From: a virus | Direction: 5' to 3' (one strand) | DNA: 43,260 bases | IMG/VR virus record: IMGVR_UViG_3300034374_003686 | Coordinates: 1-43,260 of that record | In this document: piece by piece, positions 30,718-40,031 of the stretch | Numbering within the stretch: the stretch's first letter is position 1 | How the letters are laid out: the number at the start of each line of letters is the position of its first letter | Program-made: the position numbers and the translations under genes | Notes under the pieces: model-generated | Database searches by the model: none | Told to the model about the DNA's origin: nothing | What the model saw: only the letters and a program-made list of their open reading frames with translations

Positions 30718-32330
30718 GAAAGTATGTAGCCGTCACGTCGATGAACAAGGCAGGGTACGATCTGTACGGCAGACAGATGCTGGAGTCTGTCGCCCGTCAC
30801 TGGTCCCCGGAGATTGACTTCTACGTCTGGTACCACGACTGGGACATCCTGTCGGAGCCTGACCTGCCCGGGACAGACGTCCTAAACTTCCGCAGCCTGA
30901 ACAAGGTAGGCGATCTGCTGATCTTCCGTGAACGGATGGCCGACCATAAGCCTGACAACTGGCGGATGGATGTCGTCCGCTTCTGTCACAAGGTCTATGC
31001 GATCTCCGAGACTGCCCGTCAGCTTGTCTCTGACATCGACGACGAGACGGACTATCAGCTTCTCTGGCTGGACGCTGACACGATCACAAAGGAGGACGTC
31101 GATCCGGCGTGGCTTGACAGTCTGTTAGGTTCTGCCGACATCTCCCTTCTTGAACGGAGGGCGGCTGATTACGCCGAGACATCGTTCATGCGGTTCGACC
31201 TTCACCACAGTCGGTCGGCAGCGTTCGACGTTCTGGAGGATGTCAGGGCTGCGTACGACACGCTGGAAGTCCGTGGTTACCGTGAATGGCACGACGGCTT
31301 CGTCTTCCAGCGGATCATCAATCTGCATGTCAACCACACGCTGGAGGTGGAGAATCTGTCGCCGGACGCCAATACCCTTGATGCGTTCCACACCAGCCGT
31401 CTTGCCGAGCGGATAGAGCATTTCAAGGGGGCAAAGAAGGAGGCACCCCGGGAAATCCCGATCATGGTGCAGCCGAAGGATTCTGTCCCTGACGAATACA
31501 TCAGGGATAACATCATTGCGAACAACGAACTCATCGGCATGTGGGTAAGCCGGTGCAGACCACACGCACTCCCCGGCATCATCCTGTCTGCCGGACCGTC
31601 GCTGAACACGGAACAGATTCGTCACGACTATTACTACGGGAAGAAGGTGACGGGGACCAAGCTGCTCTGTGTCAAGCACAGTCTGCCCCGCCTGATGGAG
31701 GCAGGGATTGTCCCGTGGGGATGTACCGTCCTCGACCCTCGCCCGGTGGACGGTATCTCGACGCACGGTGTTCTCCGGAAGGACCTGTTCCGGGACATCG
31801 ACCCACGGACCACGTTCTTTGTCGCCTCCATGACGGACCCGTCAGTCACCCGTCTGCTGCTCGACCGGGGTGCAACGGTTGTCGGCTTCCACGCATACTC
31901 TCAGGCCATTCAGCGGGTCGCCAACGATCCTGCTTACCCGCTCTCCCCCGACACCGTGTACATCACCGGGGGTACGTGTGCTGCCACCCGATCTATCGGG
32001 CTGCTCCATACTCTCGGGTTCCGTGACATCACCCTTGCCGGATTCGACGGGTCTGTCCCTGAACCTGCGGACTCGGAGAAGGAGGACACAATCGTCAGCC
32101 ACGACGGGAAGGAGCGGGAGAAATACCTGAAGGTGAAGATTAACGGGAAGGAGTTCTGGACGACCGGGGAACTTCTTGCCTTCGCGCAGGACTGTGAGCG
32201 GATGTTCGACAAGGTGGACATGGACACTGAACTCTCCTTCATCGGGGAGGGTACGCTCTGTGCCGAGACGTGGGTGAACAGGAAGATTCGTCCTCTGTCC
32301 AACCTTCAGGATATTGTCAATGGGTATTGA
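30714..32330 (+). CDS. Glycosyltransferase-like / MptE-like fusion protein
   Basis: 538 residues in two parts. Residues 1 to about 250 look like a GT-A glycosyltransferase: YVAVTSMNKAGYDLYGRQM, then LLWLDADTITKEDVD with a DAD metal-binding motif. Residues about 280-538 resemble MptE/DUF115 (6-hydroxymethylpterin pyrophosphokinase MptE-like, related to flagellin-modifying MAF proteins): GIILSAGPSLNTEQIR, KLLCVKHSLPRLMEAGIVPWG, VYITGGTCAATRSIGLL and GFRDITLAGFDGSV. Such domains transfer sugar or nucleotide-linked groups, so the fusion could build a glycan in one protein. ATG 30714 overlaps the preceding gene. The substrate is unknown. Confidence 0.72.
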   Translation: MRKYVAVTSMNKAGYDLYGRQMLESVARHWSPEIDFYVWYHDWDILSEPDLPGTDVLNFRSLNKVGDLLIFRERMADHKPDNWRMDVVRFCHKVYAISETARQLVSDIDDETDYQLLWLDADTITKEDVDPAWLDSLLGSADISLLERRAADYAETSFMRFDLHHSRSAAFDVLEDVRAAYDTLEVRGYREWHDGFVFQRIINLHVNHTLEVENLSPDANTLDAFHTSRLAERIEHFKGAKKEAPREIPIMVQPKDSVPDEYIRDNIIANNELIGMWVSRCRPHALPGIILSAGPSLNTEQIRHDYYYGKKVTGTKLLCVKHSLPRLMEAGIVPWGCTVLDPRPVDGISTHGVLRKDLFRDIDPRTTFFVASMTDPSVTRLLLDRGATVVGFHAYSQAIQRVANDPAYPLSPDTVYITGGTCAATRSIGLLHTLGFRDITLAGFDGSVPEPADSEKEDTIVSHDGKEREKYLKVKINGKEFWTTGELLAFAQDCERMFDKVDMDTELSFIGEGTLCAETWVNRKIRPLSNLQDIVNGY

Positions 32331-33009
32331 GACAGCCACGTACAAAGTTCTTCAGGGACTCCGGGGTCGGGTGTCCTCGATTCTCTGCCTCGGATACCCG
32401 GACCTTCTTGTCGATCCTGCCGAGATCAGGGGGACATACACGGAGCGTGATGATGCCGACAAAATCAGACAGTGGCACCGCTGGTCAGGACCAGTCTACG
32501 ACACAGAGGAAGTACTCCGAGACGAACTTGGACTACTGGAGATCGAGTTCGCAGATGTTGTGGCCCACCGAGGACCGGAGCGTCTGGTTGACCTCAATCA
32601 GTATGTCGAGTGGGGCAGGACCTATGATGTGGTTCTGGATGGCGGGACTGCTGAACACTGCTTCAATATTGGACAGGTCTTTGACAATATACATCGGGCT
32701 GTCGGCAAGTTTGTCATCCATGTTAATCCGCTGAACATGATTAACCATGGCTTCTGGAACGTCAGCCCGACTTCGTACCACGATTTCTACGACCAGAACG
32801 GATACATCATCATGTCTGCCGGGGTCATGTACGGACATCCCGATACGCGGTACTATGATAATCTGAACGAGAAGGCCATGGTCGGCAGGTTTCAGCCGCG
32901 CAAAGTCGTGGAGATGACTAACCTCTTCGTTGCCGAGAAGGTGCGGGGGGATACAGGTCCTACTGTCTGGCCTGTTCAGCACAAGTATAAGGGTATGATC
33001 CATGAGTGA
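32320..33009 (+). CDS. Class I methyltransferase-like protein
   Basis: 229 residues from ATG 32320, with CAGGA eight bases upstream (a TTG at 32314 would add two residues). The sequence lacks a typical glycine-rich motif I but contains YDVVLDGGTAEHCFNIGQVF, then GKFVIHVNPLNMINHGFWNVSPTSYHDFYDQNG, a pattern found in SAM-dependent methyltransferase-like proteins of marine phages and bacteria. It overlaps the fusion gene by 11 bases and the next gene by eight, so the three sugar/methyl genes form one translational unit. Its activity and substrate are not established. Confidence 0.6.
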   Translation: MGIETATYKVLQGLRGRVSSILCLGYPDLLVDPAEIRGTYTERDDADKIRQWHRWSGPVYDTEEVLRDELGLLEIEFADVVAHRGPERLVDLNQYVEWGRTYDVVLDGGTAEHCFNIGQVFDNIHRAVGKFVIHVNPLNMINHGFWNVSPTSYHDFYDQNGYIIMSAGVMYGHPDTRYYDNLNEKAMVGRFQPRKVVEMTNLFVAEKVRGDTGPTVWPVQHKYKGMIHE

Positions 33010-33292
33010 CGACAAGATCGTGTATATCAACAAGGCTCAGTCCCCGGAAGTACAGGAGGAGGAGAAGGCCGAGGCTTTGCAGACTATGCTTGAGTGCCTT
33101 AAAGTAGTTGGTGACAAGGTACTTGCAGACGAAGTTGAAGGGTTGATCGTCATAACCTTCAACCGTAACAATACGTCAGAAGATTATCTGACGGGTATGC
33201 TTAATATGGCGCAGGTTACCCACGTACTTAATTGTCTCCTTGTCAACAATATCCTGATGACTCAAATCCAGCTAAAGGATTTTGAGGAGTGA
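33002..33292 (+). CDS. Small acidic protein, unknown function (96 aa)
   Basis: ATG 33002 overlaps the upstream stop. The protein is acidic with a helical start (PEVQEEEKAEALQTMLECLKVVG) and hydrophobic strands (EGLIVITFNRNN, THVLNCLLVNNIL). No domain is recognised. It is followed by a hairpin at 33298-33319. Confidence 0.6.
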   Translation: MSDDKIVYINKAQSPEVQEEEKAEALQTMLECLKVVGDKVLADEVEGLIVITFNRNNTSEDYLTGMLNMAQVTHVLNCLLVNNILMTQIQLKDFEE

Positions 33293-33297
33293 TGTAT

Positions 33298-33319
33298 TAA
33301 CCTCGACTTATCGAGGTTA
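33298..33319 (+). repeat. Perfect hairpin before the lysis genes
   Basis: TAACCTCGA (33298-33306) and TCGAGGTTA (33311-33319) form a nine-base-pair stem with loop CTTA. No U-tract follows, so it is not a classical terminator; it may be a processing or pausing hairpin that separates the glycan genes from the membrane/lysis genes. Confidence 0.6.
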
Positions 33320-33344
33320 CATTCATACAGAAGGTACCGGCAAG

Positions 33345-33701
33345 ATGACCGCAAAACTTAGTGAGGCGACTGAGTTAGCGATTCCGCTCAAAAACATCAT
33401 CGGTATGCTTGTCGCCGTCTCTGTCGGTACCGGGGCGTACTTCTCCCTTGTTGAACGCATCAACATCATTGATCATGCGATTGCAATGTTGCAGGTGGAT
33501 ACAAAACTCAACTCAGAGTTCAGGATTAAATGGCCTCGGGGAGAACTTGGGTCTCTCCCGGCAGATGCCCGGCAGGACCTGCTGATGGAGGCTATGCAGG
33601 AGCAGATTGACAGGCTGGAGAAACGACTTGAACGTGTGGATGATCTTCAAGTCCGGGTTAAACTGGCAGAGCAGCGGCTTGAAGGAAAGGAGACACAATG
33701 A
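33345..33701 (+). CDS. Membrane-anchored coiled-coil protein (118 aa)
   Basis: ATG 33345 chosen because AGAAGG lies upstream; the longer TTG frame is unsupported. An N-terminal transmembrane helix (IPLKNIIGMLVAVSVGTGAYFSLV) is followed by an IDHAIAMLQV helix, a conserved-looking FRIKWPRGELGSLPADARQ and a long coiled coil to the C-terminus. Proteins with this FRIKWPRGE segment occur beside lysis genes in marine phages. The layout would suit a spanin-like or lysis-accessory protein, but this is not established. It overlaps the holin-like gene. Confidence 0.6.
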   Translation: MTAKLSEATELAIPLKNIIGMLVAVSVGTGAYFSLVERINIIDHAIAMLQVDTKLNSEFRIKWPRGELGSLPADARQDLLMEAMQEQIDRLEKRLERVDDLQVRVKLAEQRLEGKETQ

Positions 33702-34141
33702 TCGGCGGTATCCCACTCGAACTTATCACGATGCTTGGCTCCGGATTGCTGGGCGGCATCATGACCCTCTGGTCTCAGTCTATGAAGTCGAAGCAGGAGG
33801 CTTTCCAACGGGCTATCGACGGACTGGCTGCCCAGTCTAAGGCTACCGACATGGCCCGGCGGTACGAGAACCACGGGTTTCAGGTAACCCGCCGGATCAT
33901 CGCCCTGTCTGCCATCGGGGCTATCATCGTCTGGCCGAAAGTTGTGCCAATATTCTGGCCCGAGATTCAGGTCGTGGTCGGATGGACCCAGTGGAACCCC
34001 GGCTTCCTTTTCCTCGGCGGATCGGAGGAGACGTTGTGGAAGACCATGACTGGTCTGGTTCTGACACCGCTGGATACTCATCTGGTGTCGGCGATTGTGG
34101 GTCTGTACTTCGGTGCTTCGATGGTGAAGAACGCAAAATGA
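33698..34141 (+). CDS. Holin-like protein (three membrane helices, GTA-holin type)
   Basis: 147 residues with three hydrophobic segments: PLELITMLGSGLLGGIMTLW, IIALSAIGAIIVWPKVVPIF and THLVSAIVGLYFGASMV, separated by charged loops. The N-terminal LELITMLGSGLLGG pattern is typical of GTA_holin_3TM proteins found in marine phages and gene transfer agents, which open the inner membrane for endolysin. No adjacent endolysin is found; the endolysin-type SleB gene is at 15.5 kb. The start ATG overlaps the previous stop. Confidence 0.75.
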   Translation: MIGGIPLELITMLGSGLLGGIMTLWSQSMKSKQEAFQRAIDGLAAQSKATDMARRYENHGFQVTRRIIALSAIGAIIVWPKVVPIFWPEIQVVVGWTQWNPGFLFLGGSEETLWKTMTGLVLTPLDTHLVSAIVGLYFGASMVKNAK

Positions 34142-34182
34142 TACTGCTTGATGTGATACTAGCTATCCTAAAGCTGTTGTAA
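34138..34182 (+). CDS. Possible 14-residue membrane peptide
   Basis: A frame from ATG 34138, overlapping the holin-like stop (ATGA), encodes MILLDVILAILKLL. It is one short hydrophobic helix. It is too short to be convincing, but the exact start/stop overlap and the empty last gap before the convergent genes make it worth listing. Confidence 0.25.
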   Translation: MILLDVILAILKLL

Positions 34183-34187
34183 TTTTA

Positions 34188-37100
34188 TTAGTCTGTTAGA
34201 AGTGCCTCCGGAGGAGATTCTAGGTTCTTGCCATCGTATCGATTTTCAATGGCTGCCATTGCCTGTCTGAATTTGGATACCGGAAATGTCGGATTCTCCT
34301 GAATAATATCTTTCCACAACTGCTTGTTGGTAGACAGTCGGCGAATCGCGGACCTGTTATACAACAGGCGTCCTCGTTCCCTCTTTGATCTGGGCATTGC
34401 ACTGCGGAGATCAGCATCATTCATGATCTCGTTCATCGTACGTCGGTCATTATCCGTAAGTTCTTTAAGATCGCTGAGTAGATCAGAGATGGTCCCCTGC
34501 ACGGCAAACTGTCTGGCAAGTTCCGCCTCATAATCTTGGAACAGTTTGTCGTAATCAACCCTGTCGATGTTAGCCGGATTCTCCAGCAGCGTCTTCATCC
34601 GCGTCGTAAAGGCTGTCGCACCGTCTTGAAACTCACGAGATTGGGATCGCAGGGCAAATCCTGTCGTTGCATCGATATCAAACGTCTCTTTCTTTACAGC
34701 GCCGACCACGCCTTTTCTGGCAAGGAAGGTCAAGAAATCTTCCGGGTCAATATCCTCACGCCGTCTGCCGAAATACTGGGGAGCCAACCAAAGTTCCGTC
34801 TCCGGGGAGAACGCCCCGGTCTCAACAGCAAACTCACGACCAAGTTTGGCGAAGCCCGGCTCTGTCAGGCGGATGAATTTACCAAGAGAATCCGAGAACG
34901 CATCATCAGTCGTCGCCGTAAAAAGATTCTTCAGTTCAAAAGCAGCCTGTGATGCAAGACTCGGATCGACAATTGGGCCGATAAATTGCAGCATTGCCGG
35001 GGCAAGATATTCGTCCATTGTTTCGTCGAAAGAACGACCCTCGATAGCCCCTGCCTGTACTGCGGAAACAAGCTGCATGATAGGGGCAAACGGGTTCAGG
35101 TAGCCAAGGTCATAGAAATCAAACTTGGCGTCCTTCCCGGTTCCTTCTTTCGGGAGAACGACAAGAGGATTAAACTTTCGCCAATCTTCCAGATATCCGG
35201 TCATTGCCTCCCGGATATCAGATGTCCCATTCATCTCATTTAGTGTGTATGCCGCCGCCGCAAAGCCCCCGTTTATGGCAGCCATTGAAGCAAGACGATT
35301 AGCCCCCGAAGCAATCAGAGCCTTGTTACCTGTCGCAAATCCTTCAACCATTTCATCTTGGGAGAAGCGCATCGCCTTAACAAAATTTCGTATGATATCT
35401 AGCGCATACGCCATAAAGTTACCAACGATGGGAACACCTCGCAGATACTCGGTAAACTGCGGGACACGACTATACGTCGGCATAATATTTAATGCGCGAC
35501 GAGCAGCAAGTTCAGTCAGGATTTCATCTTCCGAAACTTTTGTCTTCCCCAGAAAATTTTTGATATCGTCTTCTATCTGGAGACGACGGTCCGGGGTATA
35601 GCCTTTCCAGATACCCTTCATCCGTTCTTTCTCAGAGAGAAACGTAAATATCTTTCCTATATCATCATAGGATTGATACATCTTACGGAAGAACTCGCCC
35701 GGTTTTCCGCCCCGGGCAATCGTATATGCAGCCTGTGCCATCCCGCCTGATGGGCTGCGACCAGACTGAAAATCAGGACCAAGACGATTCAGAATCTGAC
35801 GCATCGTTGTTGATGTATTGGTTACACCGAGTCGCTGCATAGTCTCTGCAAATTCTTTGTCGCCTATTTTCTGGAACGCAGTCACAGCGCCTTTCAGACC
35901 TGACGGGCTAAAAAGATTTCCCATTGCCGCCAACTGAAGACCGGAACCAACGACGGCTCGTGGGTGGGCAACGGGAGAGTATACTGTCTTGCCAAGTTTG
36001 ATGGTTCCTTGCAGGAACGACATAACATCAAGTGCACCGCCAAGAACACCATTCTTTGTTGCTTCCCGGATAGACGGGTTCGTCAGCGTTAGACGCAGCC
36101 TGTTGGCAAGTTGATCATCGACAAAATATTTCAACTCGTCTGGTCCGCGCAGTCCACGCTTTACCGGGAACGTACCTTCGTACAGGCTTTTCAGCTTACG
36201 AGCATCCGGGAGCGTCCCTGTTTTATTGAACAACAGCGAGGCTGCCTCGTCGGCGTCCTTAGCCAGAATCGCCTGTCCTCTCGATTCCAGTATCCGACCA
36301 ACCTCGTTAGCCAGATGAAGCTGCGAGATAGGCTCGATAATACCCCGGGTCGTGGCAAACACCGTGGACGCAGGGTCCGCATTACGCCCAAAAATTTCCT
36401 GAAATACTTTCGGAAATTCTTCTTCCTGTTTTCGTTTCCGCATCAACGCGCCGGAGTATTCGTAATCTCCAAGTTTTCCTTCGTACATATCACGGGCAAC
36501 AGATTTTATCTGCGGAATATAGGAGGTGGGCAGCGATTTATTCTGCGACAGAAAATCTTTCGGGATGCCGAACTTTTCAAAAAATTTATTGGTATCCCCT
36601 TCCGGAAGCAGAGCATCCTTCCGGATAGTATCGTACAGATCAGTCAGTGTGTTTGGCTTTGTCGCCAAGAAATCATCAAACTTTATCTTACGACTCGGTC
36701 CTTTTTCGAACGCATCGTACGTAAGTCTGGAGTAGAACGGATTATACTTTGGGTTCAGCTTGTCAAAGTTCTTAGACACGTTGTCGGACAGACCAGAGAC
36801 AGCCCCTGCGTACTGCTGTAGTTGGCCGACAAGAGTTCGATAATCCTTGAACAATCCGGCAAGGTCTTTATCTTGTGCCTCAATCTTAGCAATATCCTCT
36901 GGACGTCCTTCAAACGCAGCCCGTAGTGCGTCGTTCTCGCCTTTTTCTGCAAGGTCTTTATACGTTGCGTTGTTTCTAAATTTTGTCTCAAGTTTCTGTG
37001 CACGGTCTGCAAAGGCAAATCGATCACCGGCAATCATCTCCGAGCGTCTGAGAATATCCTCGCCAAGACCACCACCGGGCTGAATAAGAGGAATACCTTT

Positions 37101-37835
37101 TTGAATCAAAGAGACACTACGATTCAGCGACCGCTGCATGTTTACCGGGAGTGCGTCGTACGCAGCCTTGGTAATCGCCCCACCAGCCTTGCCAACGCCA
37201 CGGGCACCAAGCGCCAAACCAGAACCGGCGAGTACGGCGGCAGGTCCTTCAATTGCCCCGGCCAAAGCAATCGAGCCGAGGTCTTTCTCGTCCCGAATAC
37301 CAAGGTCTTGTTCGACGTTCTGTATCTCGTTCTCACGGACGACGCCGCCCGTAGCCCCGGCAAGAGAATCTACAGCATATGTCCCCAGCAAAGCCTTTGC
37401 CCGGTTCGACAGAACACTTTTGGCAGTCTGTTGTAGTGCTACCTTGCCGCCAGTAACAGCAGCAGTACCAGCCCCGAAACTGAAAGCACCGGCAAGAAGA
37501 CCGAGAAGGTTTGTCGGGTCGGCGACAGAGTACTTGAGATGGTCAAAGATAGCATCCCCGACAGGGGCAGACCCTTCTTCAAATATAGTCGGGAGTGCAT
37601 CTACCTGTTGTAGGGCGTATCCTGCAAGAATTTTGCCGTTGTCTGACAGGCTTGTAAGACTGCTGCCAACATCAAACGTACCGTAAAGATTATCTTCAAA
37701 GTAACGCTTCGTTGACAGAAAATCATCAACAAGTTCTTTCCGTGTCTCCGGAATGTCTTTGCCCATTTCTGTGTAAATGTGATACACAGAGTCTGCAAAA
37801 AGATCATCATTCAGAAGTTCGTCATATGTAGGCAT
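34188..37835 (-). CDS. Large internal virion protein (1215 aa)
   Basis: A 1215-residue, relatively AT-rich gene at the end of the right-hand leftward block. It is mainly helical and contains hydrophobic Ala/Gly stretches (NLLGLLAGAFSFGAGTAAVTG, LAGSGLALGARGVGKAG) and many charged segments, as in podovirus ejection proteins that leave the head and form a channel in the host envelope. No lytic transglycosylase motif is recognised. Its start ATG overlaps the stop of the upstream 570-aa gene. The C-terminus converges with the rightward operon with about five bases between them. Confidence 0.72.
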   Translation of the reverse strand: MPTYDELLNDDLFADSVYHIYTEMGKDIPETRKELVDDFLSTKRYFEDNLYGTFDVGSSLTSLSDNGKILAGYALQQVDALPTIFEEGSAPVGDAIFDHLKYSVADPTNLLGLLAGAFSFGAGTAAVTGGKVALQQTAKSVLSNRAKALLGTYAVDSLAGATGGVVRENEIQNVEQDLGIRDEKDLGSIALAGAIEGPAAVLAGSGLALGARGVGKAGGAITKAAYDALPVNMQRSLNRSVSLIQKGIPLIQPGGGLGEDILRRSEMIAGDRFAFADRAQKLETKFRNNATYKDLAEKGENDALRAAFEGRPEDIAKIEAQDKDLAGLFKDYRTLVGQLQQYAGAVSGLSDNVSKNFDKLNPKYNPFYSRLTYDAFEKGPSRKIKFDDFLATKPNTLTDLYDTIRKDALLPEGDTNKFFEKFGIPKDFLSQNKSLPTSYIPQIKSVARDMYEGKLGDYEYSGALMRKRKQEEEFPKVFQEIFGRNADPASTVFATTRGIIEPISQLHLANEVGRILESRGQAILAKDADEAASLLFNKTGTLPDARKLKSLYEGTFPVKRGLRGPDELKYFVDDQLANRLRLTLTNPSIREATKNGVLGGALDVMSFLQGTIKLGKTVYSPVAHPRAVVGSGLQLAAMGNLFSPSGLKGAVTAFQKIGDKEFAETMQRLGVTNTSTTMRQILNRLGPDFQSGRSPSGGMAQAAYTIARGGKPGEFFRKMYQSYDDIGKIFTFLSEKERMKGIWKGYTPDRRLQIEDDIKNFLGKTKVSEDEILTELAARRALNIMPTYSRVPQFTEYLRGVPIVGNFMAYALDIIRNFVKAMRFSQDEMVEGFATGNKALIASGANRLASMAAINGGFAAAAYTLNEMNGTSDIREAMTGYLEDWRKFNPLVVLPKEGTGKDAKFDFYDLGYLNPFAPIMQLVSAVQAGAIEGRSFDETMDEYLAPAMLQFIGPIVDPSLASQAAFELKNLFTATTDDAFSDSLGKFIRLTEPGFAKLGREFAVETGAFSPETELWLAPQYFGRRREDIDPEDFLTFLARKGVVGAVKKETFDIDATTGFALRSQSREFQDGATAFTTRMKTLLENPANIDRVDYDKLFQDYEAELARQFAVQGTISDLLSDLKELTDNDRRTMNEIMNDADLRSAMPRSKRERGRLLYNRSAIRRLSTNKQLWKDIIQENPTFPVSKFRQAMAAIENRYDGKNLESPPEALLTD

Positions 37836-39547
37836 TACTTAGCCTGTGTTTGAGTTGCCCCGGCCTCTGCTGCCTTGCGGCGGAGAACTTCGTCGGCTGC
37901 TGCTGCTATACCACGCTTGTGTTGTTTCGCCGAAGTAGAACCACCAGTAGACGGCGGAATAGGCACTGCTGTATCTTCCTGACCTATCATCGGAATCCCG
38001 GTTCTGTCTACGATAAGTTTGCTCAGGCCGGGAAGAATTTTACCAATTTCAGCCGCCTGTGCAGCCGACACAGGATCAAACGCCTGACTCAGGGCAGACT
38101 GTTGAGAAACTAACGAACCATACAATTTAATCAATGGTTCATACTCAGCTACTTTAGCTTCCCGCATTTCTTTTTCAGATTGCCGCATTTCTTTTGCAAC
38201 ATCAAGGGCAGACTTCAGATTTTCCTGAGTTGTCTTTTGACGGGCTGCGCGTTTGGCAGCGAGTTGCTTCTCGTATTCAATGTCTTGTTCTGCCTTTGCA
38301 CCAAACCCGCGAGTAATAGCCTCAACAGCCTGTCCGAAACGAGTCGTCTTTTCGGTAGGCTGCATAATAGCCTCCCCGATACGCTGTGCTTCAAGGGCCG
38401 TCCGATCTGGGTCGGTGACGCCGAAGAGTTGATATGACCATGATTTTTCAAGGGCGGCTTTCTCGGCAGCCTTCCGTTGCTGTTCCGCCAGTGCATCAGC
38501 AAGATAAGCCTCTGTTGCCTGTTTAATAGATGCCTGTTGCAGGTCCTTGATCTGATCCTCAGTGGTAGACCGACCACCGGCGTTAAGTCGGACAATCCTG
38601 CCGCCATTTGCCCGACGAACAATGGACGACAAACCGCCGACTTGACCTCCTTGGTTGAATAACCCTCCCACTAAATTGCCTATGCTCTGTATACCCTGAA
38701 CTGCCTTTGGAACAGCGCCGAGAAGGTTAATGCCAGTACCAATAGCTTGTGAGATACCAGATGGTTTTTCCGGCTGTATGACAGTATCCGTCCGTCCTGA
38801 ACCCGGCTGACCAAGAAATCCGGTATATTGGCTGAATACAGCCTCCGGATAATTAAGAGCAGCCACCTCCTGACCAAGCTGTGCCTGACGGAGAGCATCT
38901 GCCATGGTACGCTGCGTCTCGCCGACACCTGACAAGAGACCCAGACGCTGCACATCAGCCTCAAAACCAGATTGCCCTAGCTGGGCGTACTGTGGGGCAG
39001 CCTGAAGCATTCGATTCCGTTCAGCCTGTGCAGCGGCGATGGCCTGTTCGTACGCTTTCTGAAGACCCGTGGCTTCAATATCTGCCAAGTTTCGACCTAG
39101 TCCTTCATACGCCTGACTACGTTCGATAGCCGCCCGTGAACCGCGAAGACCACCCTCTGATGTTGCCCGGGTCATAAGAGGCTGCATGGTCGTCCGTTGA
39201 AAATCTTCGACAGCCCGACGTTTTGCAGCCTCTGTCACCCCCGACATGTACGGCGACATCAGGCGGCTAATGTCTACCTCGCCGATAGGGGCTGCGGCCA
39301 TCCCGGCCATCTGCTGACCAAATTGGTAGCTGGGAGTTGCCCCGGGACCACGGGCCAGAGCCGATATACCTGCCATAGACTGTAGTTCTTCGGCAGAGAA
39401 AGGGGTCACCAGCGGGGTTGTCGGAGTGATATAACCCTCGGCAAGTCTCTTCTGAAATTGAGGGACTGTGGCCCCGTATACGGCTTCGGCCAGTGGCTTG
39501 AGTTCTGTCGCAAACTCAGGTTTCTGAACTGTCGTGGTGTCAACCAT
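37835..39547 (-). CDS. Internal virion-like protein (570 aa)
   Basis: 570 residues, Ala/Gln-rich and largely helical (residues 150-230, AYEQAIAAAQAERNRML). A flexible segment at about 297-325 has three Gly-Gly motifs (FNQGGQVGGL, RRANGGRIVRL, NAGG). The C-terminal half is a long charged coiled coil followed by a Ser/Thr/Gln-rich tail. Its position just upstream of the 1215-aa protein, the Ala/Gln composition and the coiled coil fit an ejection or internal core protein. No catalytic motif is visible. Its last bases overlap the next start. Confidence 0.68.
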   Translation of the reverse strand: MVDTTTVQKPEFATELKPLAEAVYGATVPQFQKRLAEGYITPTTPLVTPFSAEELQSMAGISALARGPGATPSYQFGQQMAGMAAAPIGEVDISRLMSPYMSGVTEAAKRRAVEDFQRTTMQPLMTRATSEGGLRGSRAAIERSQAYEGLGRNLADIEATGLQKAYEQAIAAAQAERNRMLQAAPQYAQLGQSGFEADVQRLGLLSGVGETQRTMADALRQAQLGQEVAALNYPEAVFSQYTGFLGQPGSGRTDTVIQPEKPSGISQAIGTGINLLGAVPKAVQGIQSIGNLVGGLFNQGGQVGGLSSIVRRANGGRIVRLNAGGRSTTEDQIKDLQQASIKQATEAYLADALAEQQRKAAEKAALEKSWSYQLFGVTDPDRTALEAQRIGEAIMQPTEKTTRFGQAVEAITRGFGAKAEQDIEYEKQLAAKRAARQKTTQENLKSALDVAKEMRQSEKEMREAKVAEYEPLIKLYGSLVSQQSALSQAFDPVSAAQAAEIGKILPGLSKLIVDRTGIPMIGQEDTAVPIPPSTGGSTSAKQHKRGIAAAADEVLRRKAAEAGATQTQAK

Positions 39548-39554
39548 GGCGTAA

Positions 39555-40031
39555 CTATACCCTTCTTAGCTTGGGCAGAAAAGAACCTCCTGCGGCGGCA
39601 GTAAGGGCACTCATCAAGCCCCCACCATTTGCCGGGGGCTGATTAGTATGCCCGTACTTATTCTGTCGTACCTGAGAAACAAACTGATCTAGCATCTCTG
39701 ACCCAGCCCCGGACGAGCCGTCGCCAAGCTGGGAGACGACATCAGCCGGGAGGACGTATTCATCCCGCGACAGAAGGGCCGGTTGCTGCCCCTCGATAGA
39801 GAACGGAACAGAGTCCGACATGCCGGTACCTGCCCCCGGGACCATACCTTCGAACGCCGGGTTACCGTACCCGGTAGGCGCTGTGTCGCCCCCGTACGCA
39901 AGAGCAGAGATACCGCCGCCCTGTGCAAACCGTCGATCATAATGAATAATCTGCATTAAGTCTGCAAGGCCCGGAATTTCTTGACGAGGGGAAGTAATGT
40001 CTAGAATGACATTAGCCAAATCAGTTCGCAC
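39555..40031 (-). CDS. Small virion-block protein (158 aa)
   Basis: The start chosen is GTG 40031, because AAAAGGAG sits six bases upstream; a longer in-frame open stretch overlaps the preceding gene and lacks a site. Residues 34-43 read RFAQGGGISAL, then Gly/Pro-rich sequence follows. A recognisable stretch is LLSRDEYVLPADVVSQLGDGSS, which recurs in virion proteins of marine phages as (D/G)E(Y/F)V(L/V)PADVVS. The C-terminus is Gly-rich and basic. It is probably a virion protein of unknown role. Confidence 0.7.
   Translation of the reverse strand: MRTDLANVILDITSPRQEIPGLADLMQIIHYDRRFAQGGGISALAYGGDTAPTGYGNPAFEGMVPGAGTGMSDSVPFSIEGQQPALLSRDEYVLPADVVSQLGDGSSGAGSEMLDQFVSQVRQNKYGHTNQPPANGGGLMSALTAAAGGSFLPKLRRV

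Noticed and set aside
34195-34220. Palindrome CTCCGGAG near the convergent junction as a terminator
   Set aside because: It lies inside the end of the 1215-aa gene, and the following sequence is not a U-tract.
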